Positions 15,817 to 24,427 of a DNA stretch of 24,714 nucleotides are shown here, in pieces; positions within the stretch are counted from its first letter, which is position 1; each line of letters opens with the position of its first letter. The position numbers and the translations under genes were made by a program. Below the pieces are notes generated by a model. The model saw only the letters and a program-made list of their open reading frames with translations. It searched no databases and had not been told where the DNA came from. Origin of the DNA: RQOF01 sp964461135 (GTDB lineage: Bacteria > Calditrichota > Calditrichia > RBG-13-44-9); NCBI GenBank assembly GCA_964461135.1, contig CAYWTB010000070.1:1-24714 (forward strand), written 5' to 3'.

Positions 15817-16201
15817 ATTGCAGATACAAAAATTTCCCGGATAAAAAATTGGAAAAAATATTTGGAAGGAAGGGTTTTTAATCAGCAACAAGATATTAAA
15901 AGAATCTGCATTTGATTATTGGAGGATTTATAAATAAGGGTAAATTTCCGGTTTTATTAATACGGATATTTTTAGCTTTATTTAAGTCATTCACCTGGAA
16001 AAAATTATTGGATTGTCATACTATTATTGAAAAAATAACATTTTGAAAAATTAATTAATCATACCGAGGGCAGGGTATATCATCGTTATCAGAAAGATGC
16101 TGCTGACTCTGTCCCATGAACAGAAAAAGTTGAAATGGTAATGTGAAACAGAGATTGACAATTCTATTTATTCCGGGATGTAAATAAGAGGGTCAAAGAC
16201 T

Positions 16202-18019
16202 ATGAGTGAATTCTTTCTGATCGGTATTGCGGCTATTATTTTTCTGGGTACGCTGGCGCAATGGCTATCCTGGCGATTAAAACTGCCTTCCATTCTGTTA
16301 CTGTTGATTTTCGGATTTCTGGCCGGACCGGTTTTCAGTGTGGTTAAACCGGATGACCTGTTTGGTGAATTGTTTTTTCCGCTGGTCTCCTTCAGTGTTG
16401 CCGTAATCCTCTTCGAAGGAGGAATGAGCCTCAATATTTCTGAATTAAAGGTTGTGGGAAAGGTTGTCAGAAATCTCATTACCTTTGGAATAATGATTAC
16501 CTGGGGATTGTCAACCACCGCCGCATATTTATTGCTGGATCTTAATATGGCATTGTCCCTGCTTTTGGGAGCAATTTTAGTGGTTACCGGTCCCACCGTT
16601 ATCCTGCCTCTTTTACGGGAGGTTCGTCCGAAAGGACAACTGAATTCCATTCTCAAATGGGAAGGAATCCTGAATGATCCGGTGGGGGCACTGCTGGCAG
16701 TTCTGGTATTCGAGAGTGTACTGGCAGCAGGTTTACCGGAAGCAACTGCCATCACCATTCAGGGCCTGCTTAAAACCGTGATTCTGGGAACCCTCATCGG
16801 TCTGACCGGGGCTTATAGTATTGTGCTGATGCTCCAGTACCGTCTGATGCCGGATTTCCTGCGTAATCCCATCACCCTGATGATGGTTTTCTGTGTCTTC
16901 GCTTCTTCGAATCTTCTTCAGGCGGAGAGCGGTTTGTTTTCAGTCACACTCATGGGAATAGTTCTGGCCAGTCAGAAAAAAGTAAACGTAAAACATATCG
17001 TGGAATTCAAGGAAAATCTCAGGGTATTATTAATTTCCGTGTTGTTCATTATTCTAGCCGCACGCCTGACTGTGGATGATTTCAAAATGCTGGGTGTGGG
17101 AAGTATCCTTTTCCTGCTGGCACTGATTCTGGTGATTCGACCGGTCATGGTTTTTGTTTCCACTTTCGGATCCTCTCTCTCTTTCCGGGAAAAAGTTTTT
17201 CTCTCCTGGATGGCACCTCGCGGTATTGTGGCCGCTGCCGTGACCTCCCTTTTCGCCTTTGAGTTGTCTGGTGAAGGTTTCAGTGGTGCTGAAGTACTGG
17301 TACCCCTCATGTTTTTTATCATCATTGGAACCATCACTGTTTATGGATTGAGCGCCATACCGCTCTCACGCTGGTTGAAAATTGCTAATCCGAATCCCCA
17401 GGGATGTCTGGTTCTTGGTGCACATGAATGTGCACGCTCCATCGGAAAAATACTGAAAGATAACGGTTTTAAGGTGCTTATGGTGGATACGAACTGGGAA
17501 AATCTTTCCAGAGCACGCATGTTGGGTCTTCCAACTTATTTTGGGAGTATTCTCTCGGAATATATCCTGGATGATATTAATCTTGATGGGATAGGACGTT
17601 TGCTGGCATTAACTCCCAATACTGAAGTCAATTCACTGGCATCCCTGTATTTTTCCAAACTTTTTGGTTCAAATGAAGTGTATCAGCTGGCAATTGAGGG
17701 GAATCAGAACGGTGGAGGAAAAGCGGTTTCCAAAGAATTACGGGGGCACATGTTATTCGGAAGTGATTTTACCTATTCCTATCTGACTCAAAAATTCGCA
17801 GGTAATTCGGGTATCAAAACTACCTCCATTACTAATTCTTTTGGTCATGAGGATTTAAAAAACAGCTATGGCACAGTAAATGTAATTCCCATGTTTTTAA
17901 TCGAAGATAAAGGTAATCTGAAAATTTATACGGATGTCACTAAACCGGCACCCGGACCGGGAGATACCCTTATCAGTCTGGTTTCCAATGATGAAAAAAG
18001 GGAGAAAAACGAATCATAA
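16202..18019 (+). CDS. CPA1-type cation/proton antiporter with C-terminal RCK/TrkA-N-like domain
   Basis: A 605-residue monovalent cation:proton antiporter. The first ~385 residues form about 12 membrane helices, with FEGGMSLNISEL near 71-82, TGPTVILP (129-136) and the ion-binding pair Asn158-Asp159 in WEGILNDPVGA. The ND pair marks the CPA1 (NhaP-like) electroneutral class. A cytoplasmic Rossmann-type RCK domain follows from about 395 (LVLGAHECARSIGKIL... VLMVDTNWENLSRARMLGLPTYFGS). Its glycine motif is degenerate (GAHECA instead of GxGxxG), so nucleotide binding may be altered. An additional C-terminal part to 605 may be a TrkA-C-like module. AAGAGGG lies nine bases before the ATG. It sits between repeat-bearing DNA and zwf. 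Regulation by a nucleotide is a family-based inference. Confidence 0.9.
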   Translation: MSEFFLIGIAAIIFLGTLAQWLSWRLKLPSILLLLIFGFLAGPVFSVVKPDDLFGELFFPLVSFSVAVILFEGGMSLNISELKVVGKVVRNLITFGIMITWGLSTTAAYLLLDLNMALSLLLGAILVVTGPTVILPLLREVRPKGQLNSILKWEGILNDPVGALLAVLVFESVLAAGLPEATAITIQGLLKTVILGTLIGLTGAYSIVLMLQYRLMPDFLRNPITLMMVFCVFASSNLLQAESGLFSVTLMGIVLASQKKVNVKHIVEFKENLRVLLISVLFIILAARLTVDDFKMLGVGSILFLLALILVIRPVMVFVSTFGSSLSFREKVFLSWMAPRGIVAAAVTSLFAFELSGEGFSGAEVLVPLMFFIIIGTITVYGLSAIPLSRWLKIANPNPQGCLVLGAHECARSIGKILKDNGFKVLMVDTNWENLSRARMLGLPTYFGSILSEYILDDINLDGIGRLLALTPNTEVNSLASLYFSKLFGSNEVYQLAIEGNQNGGGKAVSKELRGHMLFGSDFTYSYLTQKFAGNSGIKTTSITNSFGHEDLKNSYGTVNVIPMFLIEDKGNLKIYTDVTKPAPGPGDTLISLVSNDEKREKNES

Positions 18020-18165
18020 ATCGGGAAGATATTGTAGAGCATTTTCATCATTTAAGAAAAAGAATCGGAATGCCTTTAATTCTATAGGGATGAAATCAGT
18101 TACCGTTTGAGGATTAAATGATTAAATTAAAGAATATTTGTTAAAATAAGATTTGAGGGATATTT

Positions 18166-19701
18166 ATGCAAAAACCGGAAAACTGCATGGTAGTAATTTT
18201 TGGGGCATCGGGTGATTTAACCAAGCGAAAACTGATGCCCGCCCTGTTCGATCTCCATCGGGAGAAACTGCTTCCGGAAAAATTTGCCATCATGGGAGTC
18301 AGCCGCACTGATTTTTCTGATGAATCCTTCCGCAGCCAGATGCTGGATGATGTGCAGGAATTTTGCGGGAAGCAACCCGTGGAAAAAGGTGCGGTGACTG
18401 ATTTTCTGAAGCATGTGTATTATCAAAGCATAGATACCAGCAATGCTGATGACTATGCCCTGGTGAAAAAACGGCTGAAAAACCTGGAAGATGAGCTGGG
18501 AATCAGAGGTAATTATATTTATTATCTTGCCCTGCCTCCCAGTCTGTATGCAACAGTAGCCGGTAATTTGCAGGTTCATGGTTTACATAAGCAGACAAAA
18601 AATTCGGAGTGGAAACGAATCATAGTCGAAAAACCGTTTGGTTATGATTTGTCCTCTGCGGTGAAATTAAATAAGAAATTTCAGAGTGTTTTTCAGGAAG
18701 AACAGATCTACCGGATTGATCATTATCTGGGAAAAGAAACTGTTCAGAACACACTGGCATTCCGCTTTGCAAACGGTATATTTGAGCCGTTGTGGAACCG
18801 CAATTATATTCACTATGTGGAAGTGACTGCGGTTGAGCACCTAGGCGTGGAGAACAGGGGCGGATACTATGATCATTCCGGCTCTTTGCGTGACATGGTA
18901 CAAAACCATCTTTTACAGGTGGTGGGACTAATTGCCATGGAATCTCCCCCCGCCTACAACGCACAGGCTGTGCGCAATGAAACGGTGAAGGTATTTCAGT
19001 CTCTTTGCCCTATGTCAGCGCAGGAAGTGGTTAAAAATGTCATCCGGGGCCAGTATGGTGCCTCTACTATCCGGGGAGAAAAAGTTCCCGGATACCGGGA
19101 GGAGAAAAATGTGGCGACGGATTCGCGAACGGAAACTTTTGTAGCCATGAAATTCTATATTGATAACTGGCGATGGGGAGGTGTACCATTCTTCATCAGG
19201 ACCGGCAAACGCATGCCCACCCGGGTTACGGAAATCGTAATTCATTTTAAAAAAACCCCCCACCGTTTATTCAAGAGCCAGTATACTAGCTATTCCTCCG
19301 GTAACCAGCTGATTATCCGTATTCAGCCGGATGAAGGTATCCTGCTTAAATTCGGTATGAAATTGCCCGGTGCCGGTTTCGAATTAAAGGAAGTGGCCAT
19401 GGATTTTCACTATTCTGATCTTGGCAATGAATATTTGCCGGAGGCTTATGAACGCTTGCTGCTGGATTGCATGCTGGGGGATGCAACCTTATATGCCAGG
19501 GCGGATGCGGTAGAAGCCTGCTGGAAATTTATTACCCCGGTCCTTGATACCTGGAAGGAGAATCCCGAATTAAAAATTTATGGATACCCCGCCGGTACCT
19601 GGGGTCCCAAAGAAGCTTCGTCTCTGTTTGACGATCCGGATGAAGACTGGCGGTATCCCTGTAAAAATTTAGCGAATGACGGAGTTTACTGTGAGTTATG
19701 A
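18166..19701 (+). CDS. zwf: Glucose-6-phosphate 1-dehydrogenase
   Basis: A 511-residue enzyme that oxidises glucose 6-phosphate to 6-phosphogluconolactone, making NADPH and feeding the oxidative pentose phosphate branch. The coenzyme motif is FGASGDLTKRKL (12-23), EKPFG is at 155-159, and the active-site signature RIDHYLGKE at 183-191 contains the catalytic His. Length is normal. GAGGGA lies five bases before the ATG. Its stop overlaps the pgl start (ATGA), so both are translated together. A 146-base gap separates it from the antiporter and could hold a promoter. Confidence 0.96.
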   Translation: MQKPENCMVVIFGASGDLTKRKLMPALFDLHREKLLPEKFAIMGVSRTDFSDESFRSQMLDDVQEFCGKQPVEKGAVTDFLKHVYYQSIDTSNADDYALVKKRLKNLEDELGIRGNYIYYLALPPSLYATVAGNLQVHGLHKQTKNSEWKRIIVEKPFGYDLSSAVKLNKKFQSVFQEEQIYRIDHYLGKETVQNTLAFRFANGIFEPLWNRNYIHYVEVTAVEHLGVENRGGYYDHSGSLRDMVQNHLLQVVGLIAMESPPAYNAQAVRNETVKVFQSLCPMSAQEVVKNVIRGQYGASTIRGEKVPGYREEKNVATDSRTETFVAMKFYIDNWRWGGVPFFIRTGKRMPTRVTEIVIHFKKTPHRLFKSQYTSYSSGNQLIIRIQPDEGILLKFGMKLPGAGFELKEVAMDFHYSDLGNEYLPEAYERLLLDCMLGDATLYARADAVEACWKFITPVLDTWKENPELKIYGYPAGTWGPKEASSLFDDPDEDWRYPCKNLANDGVYCEL

Positions 19702-20456
19702 TGATGAAACCAGTAATTAAAAAATTCGAAACAGCTGAAAAACTGTCCTTGTTTATGGCAGGTGAATTTGTGCGTTCGGTGCAGCAGGCTGCCTTTGCAC
19801 AGCGAAATCTGCATGTAGCTTTATCAGGCGGAAGCACGCCGGAAAGACTTTTTAGGGATCTGGCTCAACCCAACTTCCGGAGTCAAATAGATTGGAAGGT
19901 GGTCCGGCTTTTCTGGGGCGACGAACGCTGCGTCCTTCCGGATGATGAACAAAGCAACTACCGCATGACCCGGCTGACGCTACTGGACGCAATATCCATA
20001 CCCGAAGAGAATATTCATCGGATACATGGCGAAGCGGATCCTCCACAGGAAGCGAAACGCTATGCCCGGGTTCTCAAGGATAATGTACCAATGACGTCGG
20101 ATGGCTGGCCTCAATTTGACTGGATTTTTCTGGGAATGGGTGAAGACGGCCACACGGCTTCTCTATTCCCCGGAGCGGATACGTTGAAGATTGGAGACCG
20201 GATATGTGCAGTTGCCACACATCCGCAGACCGGCCAGCACCGCATAACCCTGACGTTGCCGGTGTTGAACCGGGGCCTGCGGATCAGTTTGCTGATTACC
20301 GGCGATAAAAAACGTTCCGTTGTGAATGCCATCTTGAAAGATGAACATGCGGATGAACATTATCCCTCCGCTATGATAAAACCGTTAGATGGAAAGCTGG
20401 AATGGTACGTGGATCTGGCTGCCGCAGCAGATCTGCCCATGCGAATTATAAATTAA
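19698..20456 (+). CDS. pgl: 6-phosphogluconolactonase
   Basis: A 252-residue enzyme of the NagB/DevB-like family that hydrolyses 6-phosphogluconolactone to 6-phosphogluconate. The motifs LSGGSTPERLF (42-52), FWGDERCV (72-79) and LGMGEDGHTASLFPG (145-159) are all present. Three ATG codons in a row overlap or follow the zwf stop. I give the first; the third (19704) would remove two residues. GGAG at 19681-19684 lies inside zwf. Translational coupling with zwf is likely. 6-phosphogluconate dehydrogenase does not follow, and an isocitrate dehydrogenase comes instead. Confidence 0.94.
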   Translation: MMMKPVIKKFETAEKLSLFMAGEFVRSVQQAAFAQRNLHVALSGGSTPERLFRDLAQPNFRSQIDWKVVRLFWGDERCVLPDDEQSNYRMTRLTLLDAISIPEENIHRIHGEADPPQEAKRYARVLKDNVPMTSDGWPQFDWIFLGMGEDGHTASLFPGADTLKIGDRICAVATHPQTGQHRITLTLPVLNRGLRISLLITGDKKRSVVNAILKDEHADEHYPSAMIKPLDGKLEWYVDLAAAADLPMRIIN

Positions 20457-20594
20457 CGGATGCAGATGGCTGCACTATTCCATGGTTAAAGTTTCCTGCA
20501 AGTATTGCCGGAATTGTAAATTAATTTGGCCTGGGATCTGTAGAGTCGATAAATTTATGCAATGTAACCTTCTGCTTATGAAAGGAAGCCTGTT

Positions 20595-21599
20595 ATGAAA
20601 CATAAGATTACTCTGATTCCCGGAGATGGTATCGGACCGGAAGTGACGCTTGCCACCCGGCGTTTGCTGGAAGCAGCCAGAGCTGAGATTGAATGGGATG
20701 AGGTGGAAGCCGGAGCGGGTGCTATTGAGAAACACGGGACCCCCTTGCCGGATTATGTACTCGAATCCATTAAAAAAAATGGAGTGGCCTTGAAAGGCCC
20801 CATAACAACTCCGGTGGGAGAAGGATTCACCAGTGTAAATGTGGCCTTGAGGAAACAGCTGAATCTGTTTGCCAATGTACGTCCCATCAGTTCCAAATAT
20901 GGTATAAGCTCAAAATTCCTGGATGTGGATATGGTCATTGTAAGGGAAAACACTGAAGATGTATATTCCGGGCTGGAACAGGATATCGCTCCCGGTGTGG
21001 CCCAGGCCCTGAAAATAATCACCAAGGTCGCTTCAGACCGAATTGCCCGGTTCGCATTCGAATATGCCAGGCGGGAAGGCAGGAAAACCATGCACGCTGT
21101 GCATAAGGCCAATATAATGAAAAAGAGTGATGGACTGTTTCTCAACAGCTGCCGTACTATTGCCCGCGAATACTCCGAAATTGCCTATAAAGAAATAATT
21201 GTTGATAACTGCGCCATGCAGATGGTCATGCGACCCGAACAGTTCGATGTACTGGTATTAACAAACCTCTATGGAGACATTATCAGTGATCTGGGGGCCG
21301 GATTGGTGGGTGGCCTGGGACTGGTACCAGGAGCCAATTATGGCGAAAACCTGGCCGTTTTTGAAGCGGTTCATGGCAGCGCCCCGGATATTGCCGGGAA
21401 AAATATAGCTAATCCCCTGGCCGTAATTCTGTCTGCAGAGCAGATGATGCGATACCTGGGAGAAGATCACGTGGCTAACCATATGAAACATTCCATCATT
21501 GTACTGCTGACGGAGAGAAAACACCTTACTCCCGATATGGGTGGAAATGCTACCACCACGGAACTGACCGACGCGCTGATTGCCGAAGTGGTTCACTGA
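20595..21599 (+). CDS. Isocitrate dehydrogenase, NAD-type
   Basis: A 334-residue beta-decarboxylating dehydrogenase of the isocitrate/isopropylmalate family. Substrate residues fit isocitrate: Ser80 and Asn82 with Arg86 in TSVNVALRK, Arg96 in NVRP and Arg117 in VRENTEDVYSG. NTEDVYSG and NLYGDIISD are also seen. The cofactor site reads HGSAPDIAG with Asp265-Ile266. E. coli NADP enzymes have Lys-Tyr there, so NAD is expected. It is short, like eukaryotic and some bacterial NAD-IDH subunits. AAAGGAAG lies six bases before the ATG. Homoisocitrate or isopropylmalate dehydrogenase is less likely because of the Ser-x-Asn motif. It lies 138 bases after pgl on the same strand. Confidence 0.88.
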   Translation: MKHKITLIPGDGIGPEVTLATRRLLEAARAEIEWDEVEAGAGAIEKHGTPLPDYVLESIKKNGVALKGPITTPVGEGFTSVNVALRKQLNLFANVRPISSKYGISSKFLDVDMVIVRENTEDVYSGLEQDIAPGVAQALKIITKVASDRIARFAFEYARREGRKTMHAVHKANIMKKSDGLFLNSCRTIAREYSEIAYKEIIVDNCAMQMVMRPEQFDVLVLTNLYGDIISDLGAGLVGGLGLVPGANYGENLAVFEAVHGSAPDIAGKNIANPLAVILSAEQMMRYLGEDHVANHMKHSIIVLLTERKHLTPDMGGNATTTELTDALIAEVVH

Positions 21600-21673
21600 T
21601 TCCAGGATAAATACAGGATTCAAAAAGAAAATTTTAAAAAACCCTGACTTTCAAACAAGATCTCCCAATGATG

Positions 21674-21700
21674 GCGAATTTTTATTTCGCACCCGTTTTT
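21674..21700 (+). terminator. Weak candidate terminator after isocitrate dehydrogenase
   Basis: GCGAA (21674-21678) pairs with TTCGC (21686-21690) around seven bases. ACCCG and five T (21696-21700) follow. The stem is only five pairs and the T-run is set back, so termination is uncertain. Confidence 0.3.
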
Positions 21701-21711
21701 ATCTGATTTAT

Positions 21712-21740
21712 TTGACCTAACTTCATCTATTTATTACATT
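21712..21740 (+). promoter_or_regulatory. Candidate sigma-70-like promoter of the GT81 gene
   Basis: TTGACC (21712-21717) and TACATT (21735-21740) are 17 bases apart, giving a transcript start about 40 bases before ATG 21786. Five and four of six positions match consensus. The surrounding AT-richness raises the chance of accident. Confidence 0.35.
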
Positions 21741-21785
21741 AAAATACTAAATTTATTATGCATTAAACTATGTGGGGAGTAAATA

Positions 21786-22997
21786 ATGTCTGATTTTTTT
21801 CAGAATGGGCAAATTGTCACCTTGCATCGTTTATCCGAACGATCTCTGGAAGAGCTGGAAAGTGAACTCATTGAGAATACGAAGAAACGTTTGCTGGCTC
21901 TGGTTCTCCCCTCATTATATTCTGAACTGGAAGGACCCGCTTTGCCCAATATTATTCAGGAATTAAAGGAAGTCCGCTATGTTAATGAAATTATTGTTAC
22001 CATGTACCGGATGAATGCCGAACAGTTTGCCCGGGCAAAAGAATTTTTCTCTGTTCTGCCCCAGCACTGGCGTATCATATGGAATGACGGACCAAATTTA
22101 ATAAAATTATATAAACATCTCGGAGAAATCGGAATTGATATCAGCGAACAGGGTAAAGGCAGCCAGTCCTGGATGGCTTTCGGATATATTCTTGCCACCG
22201 GAGTTTCTGATGTTATAGCCCTCCATGATTGTGATATCCGCAATTACAGCCGGGAACTCCCGGCAAGACTGGTTTATCCGATGATGCATCCCACCCATCC
22301 TTTTGAATTTTGTAAGGGTTATTACTCCAGATTGTCAGACCGTATGCATGGGCGGGTTACACGACTATTCGTTACCCCGCTCATTCGGGCACTGCAAAAA
22401 GTGATCGGCCCTAATGATTTTCTGGATTATCTGGATAGTTTCCGTTATATACTGGCCGGTGAATTTGCCCTGAGTGTGGAGCTGGCCCAGCAACTCAGGA
22501 TTCCCGCAGACTGGGGACTGGAAATGGGTGTTCTGTCCGAAGTGCATCGTAATACCGTACTGCACCGGGTGGCCCAGGTGGATATCGCCAAAATTTATGA
22601 GCATAAACATCAGGATATCGTCTGGGATAACCTGGATGCCGGGTTGCTTAAAATGGCAACGGATATCGCCAAGTCCCTTTTTCGGACTCTGGCTGCCCAG
22701 GGTATCATATTTACACCGGAATTTTTTATTACCCTGAAATCCACCTACCTGCGCACCGCCCAGGATTTCATCAGCCGTTATGCTATGGATGCTTCCCTTA
22801 ATGGCCTGCTGTATGATCGCCATATTGAATCGAAAACTTCCGAAACCTTCGTCCAAAGTATCATCCGTGCCGGGCAGATTCTGCTGGAAACCCCTTTTGA
22901 GACCACTTTCATTCCCAGCTGGAATCGTGTGATAGATGCGGAACCACGTTTCTTTGAAATGCTTATTGAAGCCGTGGAAGAAGATAATTTGCGGTAA
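21786..22997 (+). CDS. gpgS: GT81-like glycosyltransferase, probable glucosyl-3-phosphoglycerate synthase
   Basis: A 403-residue GT-A-fold glycosyltransferase. It resembles glucosyl-3-phosphoglycerate synthases (GT81), which join glucose from an NDP-glucose to 3-phosphoglycerate on the way to glucosylglycerate, a compatible solute. GKG at 123-125, the metal-binding DCD at 148-150 (IALHDCDIRNY), KGYYSRL, GRVTRLFVTPLIRAL (189-203), LAGEFALS and WGLEMGVLSEV (243-253), and QVDIAKIYEHKHQ follow the family order. The aglycone cannot be proven; mannosylglycerate or other glycosylglycerate enzymes are alternatives. No phosphatase gene (gpgP) is adjacent, which the pathway would need. GGGGAG lies six bases before the ATG, and a candidate promoter is upstream. 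With the MscS channel and antiporter in the same window it suggests osmotic adaptation. Confidence 0.7.
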   Translation: MSDFFQNGQIVTLHRLSERSLEELESELIENTKKRLLALVLPSLYSELEGPALPNIIQELKEVRYVNEIIVTMYRMNAEQFARAKEFFSVLPQHWRIIWNDGPNLIKLYKHLGEIGIDISEQGKGSQSWMAFGYILATGVSDVIALHDCDIRNYSRELPARLVYPMMHPTHPFEFCKGYYSRLSDRMHGRVTRLFVTPLIRALQKVIGPNDFLDYLDSFRYILAGEFALSVELAQQLRIPADWGLEMGVLSEVHRNTVLHRVAQVDIAKIYEHKHQDIVWDNLDAGLLKMATDIAKSLFRTLAAQGIIFTPEFFITLKSTYLRTAQDFISRYAMDASLNGLLYDRHIESKTSETFVQSIIRAGQILLETPFETTFIPSWNRVIDAEPRFFEMLIEAVEEDNLR

Positions 22998-23111
22998 TCA
23001 GGTAGTTAATTACGCCCGGGGTCCGGATTTTAACTGCTGAAAATATAAGATTCCAATGATCACTCTCCTTTTATTTCATATATATTTATCTGAACACAAC
23101 CGGTACTGGCT

Positions 23112-24026
23112 ATGGATTTATTAAAACCAGTCTATTTGGATACCTTGGCCTCCGGCGGTTTTGAAGCGAAAATCCGGCAGGGAAGGAAATTACTCGCGGA
23201 CTGCACGGTATGTCCGCGCCGTTGTCGAGTTAATCGGCTGAAGGGAGAAACAGGCGAATGTCATACGGCCTTTGAACCCATAATATCCAGTTTCTTTGCT
23301 CATTTTGGAGAAGAGTCACCTCTGGTGGGAACCAGGGGATCCGGTACCATTTTTATCGCTGGTTGCAACCTGCAGTGTCTTTTCTGCCAGAACTATGAAA
23401 CCAGTCATATGCTGGAAGGACGACCGGTCACTATCCGGCGTTTTGGTGATATGATGCTTGGACTACAGGAATCGGGTTGTCATAATATTAATATTGTTAC
23501 CCCCAGTCATATTGTTCCCCAACTCACGGAAGCCTTGAAGTATGCGGCAGAAAATGGCCTTAACGTACCGCTGGTTTATAATTCCGGTGGGTATGACAGT
23601 GTTTCAAGTCTGCGTTTACTGGAAGGTCTGGTGGATATATATATGCCGGATTTTAAATTTTCTGAGGATTCTCTGGCAGCGAAATTTACCGCCGTGGCCG
23701 ATTATGCCACTGTAGCCAGATTGGCTTTCAGAGAGATGCACCGGCAGGTGGGAGATCTGGTGATAGAGGGAGGCATTGCCAGAAGAGGATTGCTGGTCCG
23801 CCACCTGGTGATGCCCGCAATGCTTCAGGATTCCCGCCATATATTTGAATTTCTGGTAAAAGATATTTCGCCGGATACCTATATAAACGTAATGCCGCAG
23901 TATCGCCCTGCAGGGGAGGCGATGCATCATCAGAGCCTGAACAGGTCACTGCGTTATTCGGAATTCGGGGAAGCGGTTCGGATAGCCCGAAAGATTGGAC
24001 TTCATCGCCTGGATAAAAATTTTTAA
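23112..24026 (+). CDS. Radical SAM protein, PflX/PflA-like (COG1313)
   Basis: A 304-residue radical SAM enzyme. The cluster motif is C85-NLQ-C89-LF-C92 (CX3CX2C). An N-terminal Cys set, C31-x2-C34-x3-C38 and C50 in the CTVCPRRCRVNR...GETGEC region, could bind a second metal site. This layout matches the group called putative pyruvate formate-lyase activating enzyme or PflX, whose substrates are unknown in most organisms. No glycyl radical enzyme gene lies in the window, so the usual name is not supported by context. Further family parts are TPSHIVPQL, YNSGGYDS and DIYMPDFKF. No good ribosome site precedes the ATG, but no better start exists upstream. It follows gpgS by 114 bases. Confidence 0.87.
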   Translation: MDLLKPVYLDTLASGGFEAKIRQGRKLLADCTVCPRRCRVNRLKGETGECHTAFEPIISSFFAHFGEESPLVGTRGSGTIFIAGCNLQCLFCQNYETSHMLEGRPVTIRRFGDMMLGLQESGCHNINIVTPSHIVPQLTEALKYAAENGLNVPLVYNSGGYDSVSSLRLLEGLVDIYMPDFKFSEDSLAAKFTAVADYATVARLAFREMHRQVGDLVIEGGIARRGLLVRHLVMPAMLQDSRHIFEFLVKDISPDTYINVMPQYRPAGEAMHHQSLNRSLRYSEFGEAVRIARKIGLHRLDKNF

Positions 24027-24284
24027 TTCAAAATTAACGGGAAGTGGATATTACAGGTGAAACTTTTCTGGGCCGGTAGAATAGTCGATTTTTTGACTGG
24101 ATTAACCGGATAAATACCATGGCCAGTCATTTTGATATTGATACTTAATCAAATGATTTATCAGCCGGATCCGGGATTCTGTAAGATTTTTTTCATTTTT
24201 CCAAGGTTCCCGGACTAGTAAATATATACACTATTGCATGAACTGACTTTCCCCTCATTGCCGGAAGATTTTAAGGATAAAATA

Positions 24285-24383
24285 ATGACAGCACTATTTC
24301 CAGGTAATCCTGTCAAAAGTGAACATTTGAGGTATCGCGATTTCAACAGCAACAGAGGCGCACTGCGCAAAGGTGAAACTTAA
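24285..24383 (+). CDS. Possible 32-residue peptide
   Basis: ATG 24285 opens 32 codons (MTALFPGNPVKSEHLRYRDF...RGALRKGET) ending at TAA 24383, with AAGGAT seven bases before the ATG. The product is polar and basic and matches no family I know. It overlaps the inverted-repeat element at 24310-24393, so it may be a chance frame or the remnant of an inserted gene. Confidence 0.15.
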   Translation: MTALFPGNPVKSEHLRYRDFNSNRGALRKGET

Positions 24384-24393
24384 TTTTTGACAG
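24310..24393. repeat. Possible MITE-like element with terminal inverted repeats
   Basis: CTGTCAAAA (24310-24318) and its exact reverse complement TTTTGACAG (24385-24393) bound 84 bases. Similarity of the ends continues weakly for about 22 bases. No clear target-site duplication is visible. It could be a deletion derivative of an insertion sequence. Confidence 0.35.
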
Positions 24394-24427
24394 TACCAGC
24401 ACTTTGCACATCGTGCGATGCGCCAGG

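Larger units (their letters stand above)
15562..16201. other. 640-base gap with REP-like hairpins and one tiny ORF
   Basis: No gene of normal size is present. The left half (15640-15816) holds the hairpins and the 27-codon frame annotated separately. The right half is AT-rich and should contain the antiporter promoter. A TTGACA hexamer at 16155-16160 lies only about 40 bases before the start codon, with ATGTAA 17 bases on. A transcript from there would begin at the ribosome site, so I do not trust it. Confidence 0.5.
24027..24427. other. 401-base gap with hairpins and inverted repeat
   Basis: No gene of normal size. A nested hairpin lies at 24073-24109 (CCGGT/ACCGG outside, AGTC/GACT inside). 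Another hairpin at 24128-24155 (CATTTTGAT/ATCAAATG, one bulged base) has no T-run. A 9-base inverted repeat flanks 24310-24393, annotated separately. Confidence 0.45.

Noticed and set aside
16155..16183. TTGACA-ATGTAA promoter for the antiporter
   Set aside because: Transcription would start at or within the ribosome binding site, leaving almost no leader.
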